Of a stretch of 64,000 nucleotides of DNA, positions 28,501 through 36,998 are shown one piece after another (position 1 is the stretch's first letter; the number at the start of each line of letters is the position of its first letter). The position numbers and the translations under genes were made by a program. A model generated the notes under the pieces. The model saw only the letters and a program-made list of their open reading frames with translations, was not told the DNA's origin and ran no database searches. Location: contig JAHHIH010000014.1 of NCBI GenBank assembly GCA_019358835.1, positions 1-64,000 on the forward strand. Direction: 5' to 3'. This DNA comes from Tildeniella torsiva UHER 1998/13D. Its GTDB lineage: Bacteria; Cyanobacteriota; Cyanobacteriia; Phormidesmidales; Phormidesmidaceae.

Positions 28501-28813
28501 TACCGGCTGCTCTCGCCAGGAAGCCGTTCTGCGCGCTGCCCCCCGTCGCCTGCGCCCCATTCTAATGACCACTATCACCGCGGTGCTGGGTCTGTTTCCC
28601 CTGGCCCTGGGTATTGGTGAAGGGTCTGAATTCTTACAGCCTTTGGGCATCGTGGTGTTTTTCGGGCAATCTCTGGCCACAGTACTGACGCTGTTTATCA
28701 TTCCCTGCTTCTACACCCTGCTCCATGGTGGGTTTGGTTCAGGTGGCAAAGGCACGATCGTCGAAGACGACTTGATTGAACCGGTAGATTCGTCTGAAGT
28801 TTTTCAGTCCTAG
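25583..28813 (+). CDS. RND efflux pump permease (AcrB/MexB-type)
   Basis: A 1076-residue, 12-TM resistance-nodulation-division transporter: TM1, large periplasmic loop, TM2-6, TM7, second loop, TM8-12. TM1 contains the typical TLTVFVMGFFITTQLPVDLL. The proton-relay region in TM4 is seen at LGGLALGVGIVVDNSIVMLE (Asp in VVDNSIV) and the TM10-11 region has VLLVGIVVNNAIIMVELA. The length fits. It operates as a trimer with the upstream adaptor; an outer-membrane TolC partner is not in the window. Substrate unknown. The gene ends before a strong hairpin. Confidence 0.92.
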   Translation: MTTPSSFPKSSFSISGLAIRQHIGTLMLTLTVFVMGFFITTQLPVDLLPAITYPRIGLRGDAPGLSPEVAVDEITRPLEEALATTEGVVQVFSQTREGQVSIDLYFEPGGNIDQALNDATATLNRARGTLPETFETPRLFKVDPSQLPVYEMALTSDSLSAQELRIFAEEELAREIQQVPGVASADVSGGVNEQVQVNVDLRRLQAVGIGVADIIDALSDRNQDISGGRLRGGDEETLTRLVGRFESAEELQNLPITVPGTDPPQQVLLQDVATVIDGTEEQRVFVSLNGEPAVKVSIQKQPAANTIDVVDGVKAKLDQMRQAGQIPEGMETVATLDESRFIRSSIKNVTGSGLSGAALAGLAVLLFLGSLRQTFIILIAIPLASLVALVLMGLFGLTLNVFSLGGLALGVGIVVDNSIVMLENMANRAEEMERSRQTGGVYSRSEAIFQAEASSQELEGTLVAGTTTNLVSVLPFLLIGGFISLIFNELILTVTFSVAASLVVALTVVPTLAARMVMGRSTQSLQSWGPFRWFNTRLEGVTLAYGRWLSRALRHRILIIALALLVFGGSSIFMLGQIPQEILPRISTGQARVSVRFPPGTTAEANRRVMQAVEEFLLTQPETDYVFTTAGGSLFGTSTSENTLRGSSTITLKSGTDTVSYVDRVNAELIKLPLVDTRINVTPESVRGLFLSNSPVRADLDVGLQSEDTKVLLQAGRQVVEALGQQATLARYRPDGEEPQAEVQIRPDWARAEDLGLTAADIGTTIQTALTGSIPTQLQRGNRLVDIKVQLEPGTVQRSSQLLDIPLFTDDGQLVQLGDIAQVGLGEAPGQIQRINRRQVFLISGDLAEGASLSEALSEAQAVIAGLELPEGVTLLPSSAAATNAELQQALAGLGALSAFLVFTVMAVQYNSLIDPLVIMLTVPLALAGGILGLYVTQTAIGATVVVGAVLLVGIVVNNAIIMVELANQIYKATGCSRQEAVLRAAPRRLRPILMTTITAVLGLFPLALGIGEGSEFLQPLGIVVFFGQSLATVLTLFIIPCFYTLLHGGFGSGGKGTIVEDDLIEPVDSSEVFQS

Positions 28814-28833
28814 AGGACAAAATTCTAAGCCGT

Positions 28834-28880
28834 TAACTACAGAACCCCACCTGGATTCATTAGGTGGGATTCTGTAGTTA
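28834..28880. terminator. Strong bidirectional hairpin after RND operon
   Basis: A 19-nt stem (28834-28852 with 28862-28880, one mismatch) around a 9-base loop. It lies 21 bases after the permease stop and 64 bases from the end of the convergent DHH gene, so it can terminate both. A TATTTT follows on the plus strand. Confidence 0.8.
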
Positions 28881-28943
28881 GCCGTCTATTTTGGGTCAGG
28901 ATGTCGCCGCTGAGTGAACCCTGCTCAGCAGAGGGCTCCAGTT

Positions 28944-30149
28944 TCAGTCGGTGTTGATCATGCCCTCTTCGGGGTTGATGAGCCGCCAGAGCTTCTGCTT
29001 GATCTGGGTGTCAAAGACTTCCCACTTGAGGCGGTTGAACTCCGAGTTTTCGTAGAATCCCGACAAAAAGCCCACCGGAATTTCAAAGCCGCCAGCCATC
29101 GATCGCCCACCGCCAAAGAAGCGGCCCTCGCTGTCTTGGCCAAAGGCCTCTTTGATAAATTCGTCGGGGTCGAGGGTGATTTTGCTGGTGCGCAGGGAGC
29201 CAATCACCACCTCGCGCTCTTCATCCTCGTCGTGGACGATGCCGTAGACGACGGCGGTGTGCACGTTTTCTTCGGTGACTAGGAAGTCGGCTGCCTGGGG
29301 AATGGCGTCGCGATCGTCGTAGCGCAGGTAGCCGACCCCGGCGATAGAGACGTTGTTTTGCACCTTGCGATTGCGCAGCGATCGCTCGATCACATCCATC
29401 ACCCGCTTGGAGCGCGAGGCTTGCAGCACCGCACTCAGCAGCTGACCGTCGTAAAACTGGCTTAGGTAGGCCGCCGCCATAAAGTCGCTGGCCCCGGCGT
29501 GCATCAGCTGGTTAGTGTCGGCCCGCAACCCGTGCATGAGGGCAGTGGCGCACTTTGTGTGCTTGCTGTTGTTGCGATCGAGGTTCAGCAGCCCCTGCTG
29601 CAAATACTGGGTGAGAATGGTGGCCGTAGCCCGAATGTGGGGGCGCAGGTCAATGTATTCGGCGTCGAGCTTAGACTGCGGGGCGTGGTGGTCAATTACC
29701 AGCACCAGGGGCAGCCCCGCCTCCCTCAGGTGTTCGTAGAGCTGGCTGGTAGTGCCCTGGTTATCGACCAGCACTAGCCCTTGGTAGTCGGCCAGGCTGG
29801 CTCCATCGGCGGCGGTCAGCCAGCGGCGGGCGGGCAGCCCCGTGAGCCGGACGAGGGCAATGTTTTCTTGGTGGCTAAGGGTGCCCGCGTAGACGATGTC
29901 GCACTCGATTTTGTAGTTGCTGGCAATTAGCTTGTAAGCCCAGGCCGACGACAGCGCGTCGGGGTCAGGAAAGTCTTGCAGCAGCACCAGGTGGCGATCG
30001 CCGCGATGGCCTTCCAGCAGCCGACGCACCGCCTGCACCGGATCTTCGGAGTCGCTGTCGTTTTCGGGGCGCGGCACCACAGAAATCATCCCGCTACCGT
30101 TGCCAAGGGTGGCTTCGGAGGACTCAGAATCTATATTAAATGTCATCAT
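28944..30149 (-). CDS. DHH-family phosphoesterase (NrnA-like)
   Basis: DHH/DHHA1 family, which includes RecJ, nanoRNase/pAp phosphatase NrnA and c-di-AMP hydrolases. Motif order: LLQDFPDPDALSSAWAY near 65 (in place of the usual DHD), VLVDNQGT, VIDHHAPQ (DHH), ALMHGLRADT, and the DHHA1-type glycine motif RFFGGGRSMAGGFEI near the C terminus. It probably hydrolyses short oligonucleotides or 3'-phosphoadenosine phosphate; a c-di-AMP role is possible but unproven. The ATG pair MM just after TTGCCC fixes the start at 30149 or 30146. The acidic N-terminal 35 residues are unusual. Confidence 0.85.
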   Translation of the reverse strand: MMTFNIDSESSEATLGNGSGMISVVPRPENDSDSEDPVQAVRRLLEGHRGDRHLVLLQDFPDPDALSSAWAYKLIASNYKIECDIVYAGTLSHQENIALVRLTGLPARRWLTAADGASLADYQGLVLVDNQGTTSQLYEHLREAGLPLVLVIDHHAPQSKLDAEYIDLRPHIRATATILTQYLQQGLLNLDRNNSKHTKCATALMHGLRADTNQLMHAGASDFMAAAYLSQFYDGQLLSAVLQASRSKRVMDVIERSLRNRKVQNNVSIAGVGYLRYDDRDAIPQAADFLVTEENVHTAVVYGIVHDEDEEREVVIGSLRTSKITLDPDEFIKEAFGQDSEGRFFGGGRSMAGGFEIPVGFLSGFYENSEFNRLKWEVFDTQIKQKLWRLINPEEGMINTD

Positions 30150-30155
30150 GGGCAA

Positions 30156-30478
30156 TTCCTTCTGCGACAGCGCGCTCAGTGGTAGGTAGACATAGCCCCT
30201 CAGTGCAAAGACAAGGGATCGCCCTCAACGGCGTTAGAGGTGCTAACGTCAACCCGCTTGGCTCAGCCATCGTCTCAGTTTCAAGGCGCTATCAGCAGCG
30301 CCGTGGCCCTGCTTTTATTATTGCAAATTGCAGTGGAAGCGCTAGCATCACCCGATAGAGTCTGGGGGCCAACGGTCATCAGGTCATGGGATACCCGTCG
30401 TTCACGTCACGGCACCCTTAGAGATGAGGCTAGCCCATGGGTTCAACGCCGTGCGGCCACTGGCTAGTTTTGGACCAA
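30156..30478. other. Gene-free spacer
   Basis: No convincing gene. The stretch holds the upstream region of the minus-strand DHH gene and the 3' end of the HNH gene. I see no tRNA or strong hairpin. Confidence 0.4.
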
Positions 30479-30979
30479 TTACGAGATGCCAATCACGTAC
30501 TTCTTCCACTCCTGGTGGACTCCGCTGTGAATTTGTCGGGTGACCTCAAAGTAGAGGCTGCTGTGGGGCTTGCGGGGCTGACTAAACAGCGGCATGTTGG
30601 CCTCGCGCGGGGTACGGTTGCCCTTTTTGACGTTGCAGCGCACGCAAGCGGCCACCATGTTTTCCCAGGTGTCACTGCCACCGCGCGATCGCGGCAGCAC
30701 GTGGTCGAGGGTGAGCCCGTCACCGCTGTAGGCACAGTACTGGCAGGTGTGGTTGTCGCGCTGGAGCAGGTTGCGCCGGGTGAGGGGAATATCTTTGTAG
30801 GGCACGCGTACGTAGTGGCGTAGCCGAATCACCGTCGGCAGCGGAAAATCGGCATAGACAAACTTGCCGTTGTGCTCAACCCGCTCCGCCTTACCCTTGA
30901 TAATCAGGACAACAGCCCGACGCCAGCTCGTAATGTTGAGCGGTTCATAGGAGGCATTGAGCACCAGAACCTTACCCAT
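30479..30979 (-). CDS. HNH endonuclease
   Basis: A 166-residue HNH nuclease of the type widely conserved in cyanobacteria and actinobacteria. The N terminus MGKVLVLNASYEPLNI is diagnostic, and CQYCAYSGDGLTLDHVLPR holds the first CxxC and the HxxP-type His/Asp. The second CxxC is in AACVRCNVKKGNRTP. It binds zinc through the four cysteines and nicks DNA by metal-dependent catalysis; biological role unknown. It reads leftwards with a gap of 329 bases before the DHH gene, so an independent unit is likely. Confidence 0.9.
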   Translation of the reverse strand: MGKVLVLNASYEPLNITSWRRAVVLIIKGKAERVEHNGKFVYADFPLPTVIRLRHYVRVPYKDIPLTRRNLLQRDNHTCQYCAYSGDGLTLDHVLPRSRGGSDTWENMVAACVRCNVKKGNRTPREANMPLFSQPRKPHSSLYFEVTRQIHSGVHQEWKKYVIGIS

Positions 30980-31160
30980 TCGAATGCGTGGATAATTGGC
31001 TAAAGAATATTAGACCGATGGTAGCACAGAAGCTAAATAGAGGCTTTTGCCCCCTGGTACAGTGTCATGCAGCGGGTGTTTCGGCCGGTGGAGACCCGAG
31101 CTGGGGCTCAGATCGGTTGCTATGATGGGTCGCTAGCCCCGGTGGTGAAGGAGGAACACA

Positions 31161-32369
31161 ATGCTGAGTTGGGATCAAACTCCAAGCCTGGCCCCGAGCC
31201 TGGAACCCATGCGCTGCTGCCGTGCGTGGGTCGAAATCAACCTGGCGGCGCTGCGACACAATGTGCGCCAGTTTAGGGGGCTACTCCCCACCACCACCCA
31301 GCTGATGGCGGTGGTTAAGGCCGATGCCTACGGCCACGGGGCGGTCACCGTCGCCCAAACGGCGCTGCAAGCCGGGGCCGCCTGGCTCGGTGTGGCCACG
31401 GTACCCGAGGGAATTGAGCTACGGGCCGCAGGCGTTCAGGCCCCAATTTTGGTCATGGGGGCGGTCAACAGTACCGAAGAGATGCAGGCGATCGCCCACT
31501 GGCGACTCCAGCCCACCCTGGTGAACCCCAAACAGGCCCTGGTTTTTTCCGACACGCTCTCTGGGCTAGCCGCCGCCCGCCCGGTGGGGGTACATCTCAA
31601 GATCGACACCGGTATGACCCGCCTGGGGTTTCCCTGGGCCGAGGCCGTAGACTTTGCTCGGTTTGTGCGACAGCTGCCCCACCTCAAAATCGACAGCCTT
31701 TACTCTCACCTGGCCACCGCCGACAGCCCCGACCCCGCCATTATGCAGCAGCAGCAGCAGCGCTTCAGGGCGGCGCTGGGGCACCTGCAACAGCAGCAGT
31801 TGCTGCCCCCCCGGCTGCACCTGGCCAACACGGCGGCTACTCTAGCTGACCCCGCCCTGCATTACGACTTGGTGCGAGTGGGGCTGGGGCTCTACGGCCT
31901 CTACCCGGCTCCCCATTTGCGATCGCGGCTCGACCTCCAGCCGGTGATGCAGGTCAAAGCCCGCATCACCCACCTCAAGGATGTGCCCGCTGGTACCGGC
32001 ATTAGCTACGGCCATCAGTACGTCTGCGATCGCCCCTTGAGGCTGGCCGTGGTAGGCGTTGGCTACGCCGACGGAGTCCCCCGAGTGCTCTCCAACCGGC
32101 TTCAAGTCATGGTCAAAGGTCGCCTAGTTCAGCAGATCGGTGCCATCACCATGGATCAGCTCATGCTCGATGTCAGCGCCATTCCCGATCTGCAAGAGGG
32201 CGATGTCGTCACCTTGCTCGGTCGTGACGGGAGCCACGCCATCGGCCCCGACGACTGGGCAGCCATGGCCAACACCATTAGCTGGGAGATTCTCTGCGGC
32301 TTCAAGCACCGCCTCCCCCGCATCGCCGTCGAGCAACCCCTATCGACCCCGACCGCCCTCCAGAACTAG
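31161..32369 (+). CDS. alr: Alanine racemase
   Basis: PLP-dependent fold-type III alanine racemase supplying D-alanine for peptidoglycan. The PLP lysine is in LMAVVKADAYGHGAV. The phosphate/tyrosine region is VGLGLYGLYP and the catalytic Tyr base lies in GISYGHQYVC-like sequence. A DQLMLDVSAIPDLQEGD C-terminal beta domain follows, and 402 residues is normal. The ATG at 31161 follows GAAGGAGGA by about six bases, a strong ribosome site. No nearby partner genes point elsewhere; cytoplasmic. Confidence 0.95.
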   Translation: MLSWDQTPSLAPSLEPMRCCRAWVEINLAALRHNVRQFRGLLPTTTQLMAVVKADAYGHGAVTVAQTALQAGAAWLGVATVPEGIELRAAGVQAPILVMGAVNSTEEMQAIAHWRLQPTLVNPKQALVFSDTLSGLAAARPVGVHLKIDTGMTRLGFPWAEAVDFARFVRQLPHLKIDSLYSHLATADSPDPAIMQQQQQRFRAALGHLQQQQLLPPRLHLANTAATLADPALHYDLVRVGLGLYGLYPAPHLRSRLDLQPVMQVKARITHLKDVPAGTGISYGHQYVCDRPLRLAVVGVGYADGVPRVLSNRLQVMVKGRLVQQIGAITMDQLMLDVSAIPDLQEGDVVTLLGRDGSHAIGPDDWAAMANTISWEILCGFKHRLPRIAVEQPLSTPTALQN

Positions 32370-32371
32370 GC

Positions 32372-32917
32372 TTATAGCTTATTGAGAGTGGCCAACAGCG
32401 TCTCTGGCCGTGGAGCCGGGTGCAGCAGCGAAAACAGGTGGCAGTAGCGCAGTCGCCCCTGGGCGTCTAGCACAAACTGAGCCGGCAACGGTGCCCCCAG
32501 AGCCTGCCCGGTATGGTAAGCCCGAAAGATCGTTCCCGTCGGGTCGCACAGCATGGGTAACGTCAGGCCCAGGTCATCTACTACGGCCTGAGTCTGACGC
32601 CGGGGCTGATTGCCGATGGCCAGCACTTCAGCCCCGGCGTTGCGAAACTGCTCGTAGACTTGATTTAACGCCACCAGCGAGGCGTATCGCTGAGGGCTGT
32701 AGGCAACCTCGGGCAAAAGGCGGCAAAAGGCCAAAACCACCGGCTGCTTGCCTCGCCAGTTAGCCAACCGCACGGTGCGCTGGTAGGTCACATCCCACAG
32801 GGCAAAGTCGGGGGATATCTGGCCCAGGGGTAGACCTAGGCGAGGGGGCAACGGCAGCCAATAGCGCCAGGGAGCCGCCTGGTCTGGGAGGGTTGCGATC
32901 GGGCTCATCAGACTCAA
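32372..32917 (-). CDS. Thioredoxin-fold peroxiredoxin-like protein lacking the usual peroxidatic Cys
   Basis: AhpC/TSA-like domain: GLPLGQISPDFALWDVTY, then RGKQPVVLAFCRLLPEVAYS, NQVYEQFRNAGAEVLAIGNQ and LGAPLPAQFVLDAQGRLRY. The family normally has P-x-x-x-T-x-x-C for the peroxidatic cysteine; here the segment is LLPEVAYSPQRY, so that cysteine is missing. The Cys in AFCR sits earlier, and one more lies in PMLCDPTG. It may be a redox-sensing or inactive relative. It stops two bases from the alr stop, tail to tail, and reads 45 bases downstream of the 2-Cys peroxiredoxin on the same strand. Confidence 0.7.
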   Translation of the reverse strand: MSLMSPIATLPDQAAPWRYWLPLPPRLGLPLGQISPDFALWDVTYQRTVRLANWRGKQPVVLAFCRLLPEVAYSPQRYASLVALNQVYEQFRNAGAEVLAIGNQPRRQTQAVVDDLGLTLPMLCDPTGTIFRAYHTGQALGAPLPAQFVLDAQGRLRYCHLFSLLHPAPRPETLLATLNKL

Positions 32918-32962
32918 AAATGATTACACGACAGCAGAGCAGGGGCGATCGCAGCAGATTCG

Positions 32963-33568
32963 CTAGACCTCAGCAAAGAATTCTCTCGCTTTTACCGGAT
33001 CGGGAATCATAGTTTTGTCCCCAGGCTGCCAATCGACCGGGCAAACCTCATCGGGGTTAGCCTGCACATGCTGAATAGCCTGCAAGACCCGCAGGGTTTC
33101 ATCAACCTTGCGGCCAAAGGCCAGGTTATTGATGGTGGCATGCTGAAGTACCCCATCTCGGTCGATGATAAATAGCCCCCGCAGCGCCACCCCGCTGTCA
33201 GGGTCAAGCACGTTGTAACCAGCGCTAATGTCTTTTTTGATATCAGACACCAGGGGATAGTTTAGGTCACCCACGCCACCTAGCTTACGCTCAGTTTGGA
33301 TCCAGGCTAGGTGGGCAAATTCGCTGTCCACAGAGATCCCTAAAATCTCGGTGTTGAGAGCTTTAAACTCACCGTAGCGATCGCTAAAGGCTGCAATCTC
33401 GGTAGGGCAAACAAAGGTAAAGTCAAGGGGATAAAAAAATAGGACCACATATCGGCCTCGGTAGTCCGATAGCTTAACAATCTTGAAATTCTGATCAACT
33501 ACGGCGGTAGCGCTGAAGTCGGGTGCCATCTGGCCCACCCGCAAACAGTCATCTCTCATCTCAGGCAT
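32963..33568 (-). CDS. 2-Cys peroxiredoxin
   Basis: Typical 2-Cys Prx that reduces hydrogen peroxide and organic peroxides with thioredoxin as donor. The peroxidatic cysteine is in [14 protein letters not shown] (about residue 55) and the resolving cysteine in [13 protein letters not shown] (about 177). The YF-type flexible C terminus ends [11 protein letters not shown]. The ATG is placed 8-9 bases after GAGGGA. In cyanobacteria this is the major chloroplast-like Prx; the related cysteine-less gene follows on the same strand. Confidence 0.92.
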   Translation of the reverse strand: MPEMRDDCLRVGQMAPDFSATAVVDQNFKIVKLSDYRGRYVVLFFYPLDFTFVCPTEIAAFSDRYGEFKALNTEILGISVDSEFAHLAWIQTERKLGGVGDLNYPLVSDIKKDISAGYNVLDPDSGVALRGLFIIDRDGVLQHATINNLAFGRKVDETLRVLQAIQHVQANPDEVCPVDWQPGDKTMIPDPVKAREFFAEV

Positions 33569-33724
33569 GGACTCATTCCCTCAAGGTCTTACCAACCGTT
33601 GCGCAGTACCATCATAGTGCCTGGGCCAGAGAAAACCGCCCCCGGTATGCGTGTCAGCCCTCGGCTTTGCTATGCATATCCAGAAAAAGCAAGACCAAAC
33701 GCTCGTTGCACAAACCGTTAAAAA

Positions 33725-33796
33725 TGGCTCAGGCGGGATTTGAACCTGCGACCAAGGGCTTATGAGTCCCCTGCTCTACCACTGAGCTACTGAGCC
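33725..33796 (-). tRNA. tRNA-Met (CAU anticodon)
   Basis: A 72-nt cloverleaf read on the minus strand. The acceptor arm GGCTCAG pairs with CTGAGCC, the D arm is GCTCAGTGGTAGAGC, the anticodon loop CTCATAA has CAT as anticodon, and the T arm has GGTTCAAATCC. CCA is not encoded. CAU can read Met or, if lysidine-modified, Ile AUA; the overall sequence looks like elongator Met, but that subclass is not proved. Confidence 0.9.
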
Positions 33797-33996
33797 GTAG
33801 CATCGATTTTTATCGGCCAGGGCATTGCCCTATCAGTCAACCAACAGTTAATGAATCTATCACAGAATGAACCAACATACCAAGCTGTATCCAGCAATTT
33901 TTCTGTCAGCATCGAGCTCTGTTTCCCTGGAGATAGCCAACAAAAAGCAGGCCGACAACAACGCCAGCCCGCTTGACTAAATCATGGCTAAATCAA

Positions 33997-36186
33997 TCAG
34001 CGATCGGGAAGATAGGCCATTGGGTTGACGGTACCACTGCTGGGCAAATGCACCTCAAAGTGGAGGTGAGGCCCAGTGCTGTAACCGGTGCTGCCCATCT
34101 CAGAGATCTGCTGCCCCTGGCGCACCTGCTCACCCTCTCGCACCAGCAAACGGCTGTTGTGGGCGTAGCGGGTCATGCTGCCATCAGAGTGACGGATATC
34201 CACCAGATTGCCGTAGCCGCCGGAGTTCCAACCCGACTTCACGACAACGCCCGGTGCCGCTGCCACAACAGGGGTTCCCACAGGGCCAGCAATGTCAACA
34301 CCGCGGTGCATGCGACCCCAGCGCCAGCCATAGCCAGACGTTAGAGTGCCTCGGGTGGGCCAAATGTAGCCGTTAGACAGGCGAGGTGCCTCAGGCAAGA
34401 ACTCGTTGGCACCCGGCATCATCGGCATGCTGGGAGACACGGTCTGACCGACCGGCACACTCGGCGCCACCCGATAGGCATCAGCACCCAGGGGAGCAGC
34501 CGCCAGCAGCTGGCTGGGAGGAGCGGCGGCATCTAGCTGTTCAGGCTCGTCAGCTACGGTTGCAGCGACCGGGCTCAGAGCTGCGATCGGCTGCACCTGG
34601 TCGGCTGCGGCATCGGTAACCGTCCACTCAGAGGAAGCTGCGGGAGCGGCTAGAGTCTGGGCACCTTCCCTGACGGCCAGAGCCGTCTCGTTAGCGGGCT
34701 CTGGGCCACCCACGGCAGTAGAGGCGATCGCAACCGGCTCAGGCGCAACTGCTTCAGGGCTGTGGTACTCCAGAGAAACAGCTTCCGGAGACGAGCCGAC
34801 GGCGCGAGTTCGTTCAAGCTCTTGGCGAGCCTCACGAATACGCGCATTCAGGGCATTGCGATCCACCTGGGTGCTGTTGGATTCACGAATGCGGGCTAAG
34901 TGGTCGCGAATAGCCTGCTCACGGGTTCTAGGAGCGGCAGCTAAGCCACTGGAGGGCAAGCCAACCGGTTCTTCCGTAGCCGAAGCTAGAGGAATACTCA
35001 GACTGTCGCCGACTGAAAGAGCCTCGGGCTGATTGACATTGTTGTTGTGGCTGAGAAGCTCATCCAGGGTAATGCCGTTGCGAGACGCGATCGACCACAG
35101 GGTATCGCCTGGCTTGACCTGATAAGACCGGACGGTACCAACCTCTCCCGTAGCAGCGGTCGTCGCCGCCGCCCTTGGGGAAAGTGCCGCCATGGTGAAA
35201 TCTTTCTTGGCCACTACCGTTGAAGTAGTGCTAGCTGCTACAGATGGCGACGGTTGGGTAGCCGCAGCAGGCAGCTCACCTGCCTCGTAGAGAGGCAAAC
35301 TAGCAAATGACTCAACTGGCTCGGACGCATTAGCCTCTTCCTGAGGGGCTACCTGATCGACTCGGGCCACCTGCTGGCTGGAGGAAGGGGTTGCCTCGAC
35401 AGCAGCAGTCTGTAAAGCAGGCTGCTGCACAACTTCTTGCTCAAGAGTGGGGAGCGCAGCCAAAGGTAGGGAGGAAGGGCTGCTCTCACCAGTTGCAAGC
35501 TCTGAGGAAATCCCCGCAAGGTCGGCGTCAGAAAGTTCTTCTTCGGACAGTTCAGCGTTAGCGAGGTCTTCTTCAGACAGCTCATCTTCACCTTCGAGGG
35601 ATAGAGCACCCTCTAGCTGCCACGTTTTCTCCAGCTCATCGACGGAGGGAACATCCTGGGAGGGTAGGAGGCCGCTAGCAGCGGCCAAATCGCCGCCAAC
35701 ACCCCCAGCGACGCCAGATTTAAGAGCGAGGCGAGAGACGTCACCACTGGCGGTTAGATTGGTCATTCCTACGGCAGGAACGCGAATAACCTGCCCAACC
35801 CGCAGTACATCGTCACCAGCAATACCGTTGGCCACTTTAATGGCTTGGACATCGGCCTCGTGTTGAGCGGCAATCTTCCAGAGGCTTTCACCGGCTTCAA
35901 CGGTGTGATACGCCGAGGAGGGGGCTGTCTCAGCGGACAGTAGCTTGGGCACTTGAGAATTATCTCGATTGACCGCAGGCAAGACGGTTAGGTTAGGGCC
36001 ATCGGCAGCCAAAGCCAGTTCTGGCTCTGTAAGCAGTGAAGCAGATGCTCCGAATGATAGGGCTATACCCAACATGGCTGCCGAGGTTTGCACTCGACGA
36101 TAACCTCCTGAAGTCTCCGATTGAGCGCTGCTCAAACTAGAGGGCAGGCAATCAACTTCAGACTCTTGGGGAACTACGCGTTTCAA
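33997..36186 (-). CDS. LysM-M23 peptidoglycan endopeptidase
   Basis: Exported cell-wall hydrolase. An N-terminal signal or anchor (LGIALSFGASASLL) is followed by LysM 1 (AYHTVEAGESLWKIAAQHEA near 95), an acidic linker with ELSEEDLANAELSEEELSD, and LysM 2 (SYQVKPGDTLWSIASRNG near 350). A long disordered segment leads to a C-terminal M23 lysostaphin-type domain. Its zinc ligands are in GRMHRGVDIAGPVGTP (H..D) and TGPHLHFEVHL (HxH). It cleaves peptide cross-links and likely acts at the septum or in growth. 729 residues is long for the family. There is an unusually long upstream leader (36187-36480). Confidence 0.88.
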   Translation of the reverse strand: MKRVVPQESEVDCLPSSLSSAQSETSGGYRRVQTSAAMLGIALSFGASASLLTEPELALAADGPNLTVLPAVNRDNSQVPKLLSAETAPSSAYHTVEAGESLWKIAAQHEADVQAIKVANGIAGDDVLRVGQVIRVPAVGMTNLTASGDVSRLALKSGVAGGVGGDLAAASGLLPSQDVPSVDELEKTWQLEGALSLEGEDELSEEDLANAELSEEELSDADLAGISSELATGESSPSSLPLAALPTLEQEVVQQPALQTAAVEATPSSSQQVARVDQVAPQEEANASEPVESFASLPLYEAGELPAAATQPSPSVAASTTSTVVAKKDFTMAALSPRAAATTAATGEVGTVRSYQVKPGDTLWSIASRNGITLDELLSHNNNVNQPEALSVGDSLSIPLASATEEPVGLPSSGLAAAPRTREQAIRDHLARIRESNSTQVDRNALNARIREARQELERTRAVGSSPEAVSLEYHSPEAVAPEPVAIASTAVGGPEPANETALAVREGAQTLAAPAASSEWTVTDAAADQVQPIAALSPVAATVADEPEQLDAAAPPSQLLAAAPLGADAYRVAPSVPVGQTVSPSMPMMPGANEFLPEAPRLSNGYIWPTRGTLTSGYGWRWGRMHRGVDIAGPVGTPVVAAAPGVVVKSGWNSGGYGNLVDIRHSDGSMTRYAHNSRLLVREGEQVRQGQQISEMGSTGYSTGPHLHFEVHLPSSGTVNPMAYLPDR

Positions 36187-36998
36187 GGAACGACCTCCTG
36201 TAAACCAGCGCTTAACAACCTATGGAAATCCTCAAAACTCAATCAACGGAGGTAGCGCCAGGGGGCAGAGACTCAACCGAGGAAAGAGTGACGAGGCAGG
36301 CAGTTAGCAGAAGAACAACAACGGATCGACAGATTAACGCCTTAGCTAGGTAACAATACCCTGCTTTCGGCAACCTAGGCAAGTTTACATGACTTAACAC
36401 GAAAATCAATACCTAGGGGTTCTACGTCACTTCCCTGAACGATAGGCTCGTGACCGGGATAATGAGCACAACATAAACGTTTAACCCCAAAAAAAAGTAT
36501 TTGGCAAGCGTATTGTTTGGGGCTTGACCGAGCCGATCGACTGTAGTGCCTGTCTGGGTTTTCGAGCCCTAAACTGCTGTGGCTAAGGCCGCTAACCCTT
36601 GACCTATAGGCCTGATCAGAGCCTTAGCAAAGCCTAGGATTAGGCCTCTACTACCTACGACAGATGCCGGGGTCAAAGCCATGAAAGTAGGCTATATAAA
36701 TTTCTTATCTTCACCGCCCTGATTTTGTATCCCTGGAAACCGCTTATTTTTGTTGCTGGCTTTTTGGTTCCATTTTGCCCTGGGGGTGGCCTGTGCTAGG
36801 GGTTTCGCGCTTTCGAATTCAGCGATTTGGGCTCGGTTCTAAGCCGTGTGAGCAAGCGCGAGATGTAGCCTCAGGCATTACTTCATGGTCATTAATCATG
36901 ATCGTTTCAGCCGTGGGCGACTTGAGACACTCTTTCTCAGGCCTAGATCGGCTGGAAGAGTCTTGACGTTTAGAGCCTAGTTTGCCTTAGGCACCGGC
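36187..36998. other. Long intergenic region and leader of LysM-M23 gene
   Basis: Gene-free for about 800 bases. The part next to the LysM gene (36187-36480, minus-strand reading) is GT-rich with the words CCTAGGTTG and CTAGCTAAGG and could fold. I compared it with the ydaO (c-di-AMP) riboswitch often found before such genes and saw no credible core match. A ribosome site AGGAGGTCG lies just before the start. The rest (36500-36998) shows nothing I can name. Confidence 0.4.

Noticed and set aside
36187-36480. ydaO (c-di-AMP) riboswitch before the LysM-M23 gene
   Set aside because: No GGGGGAACCA or GTCAGCTAACC-like conserved core on the sense strand.
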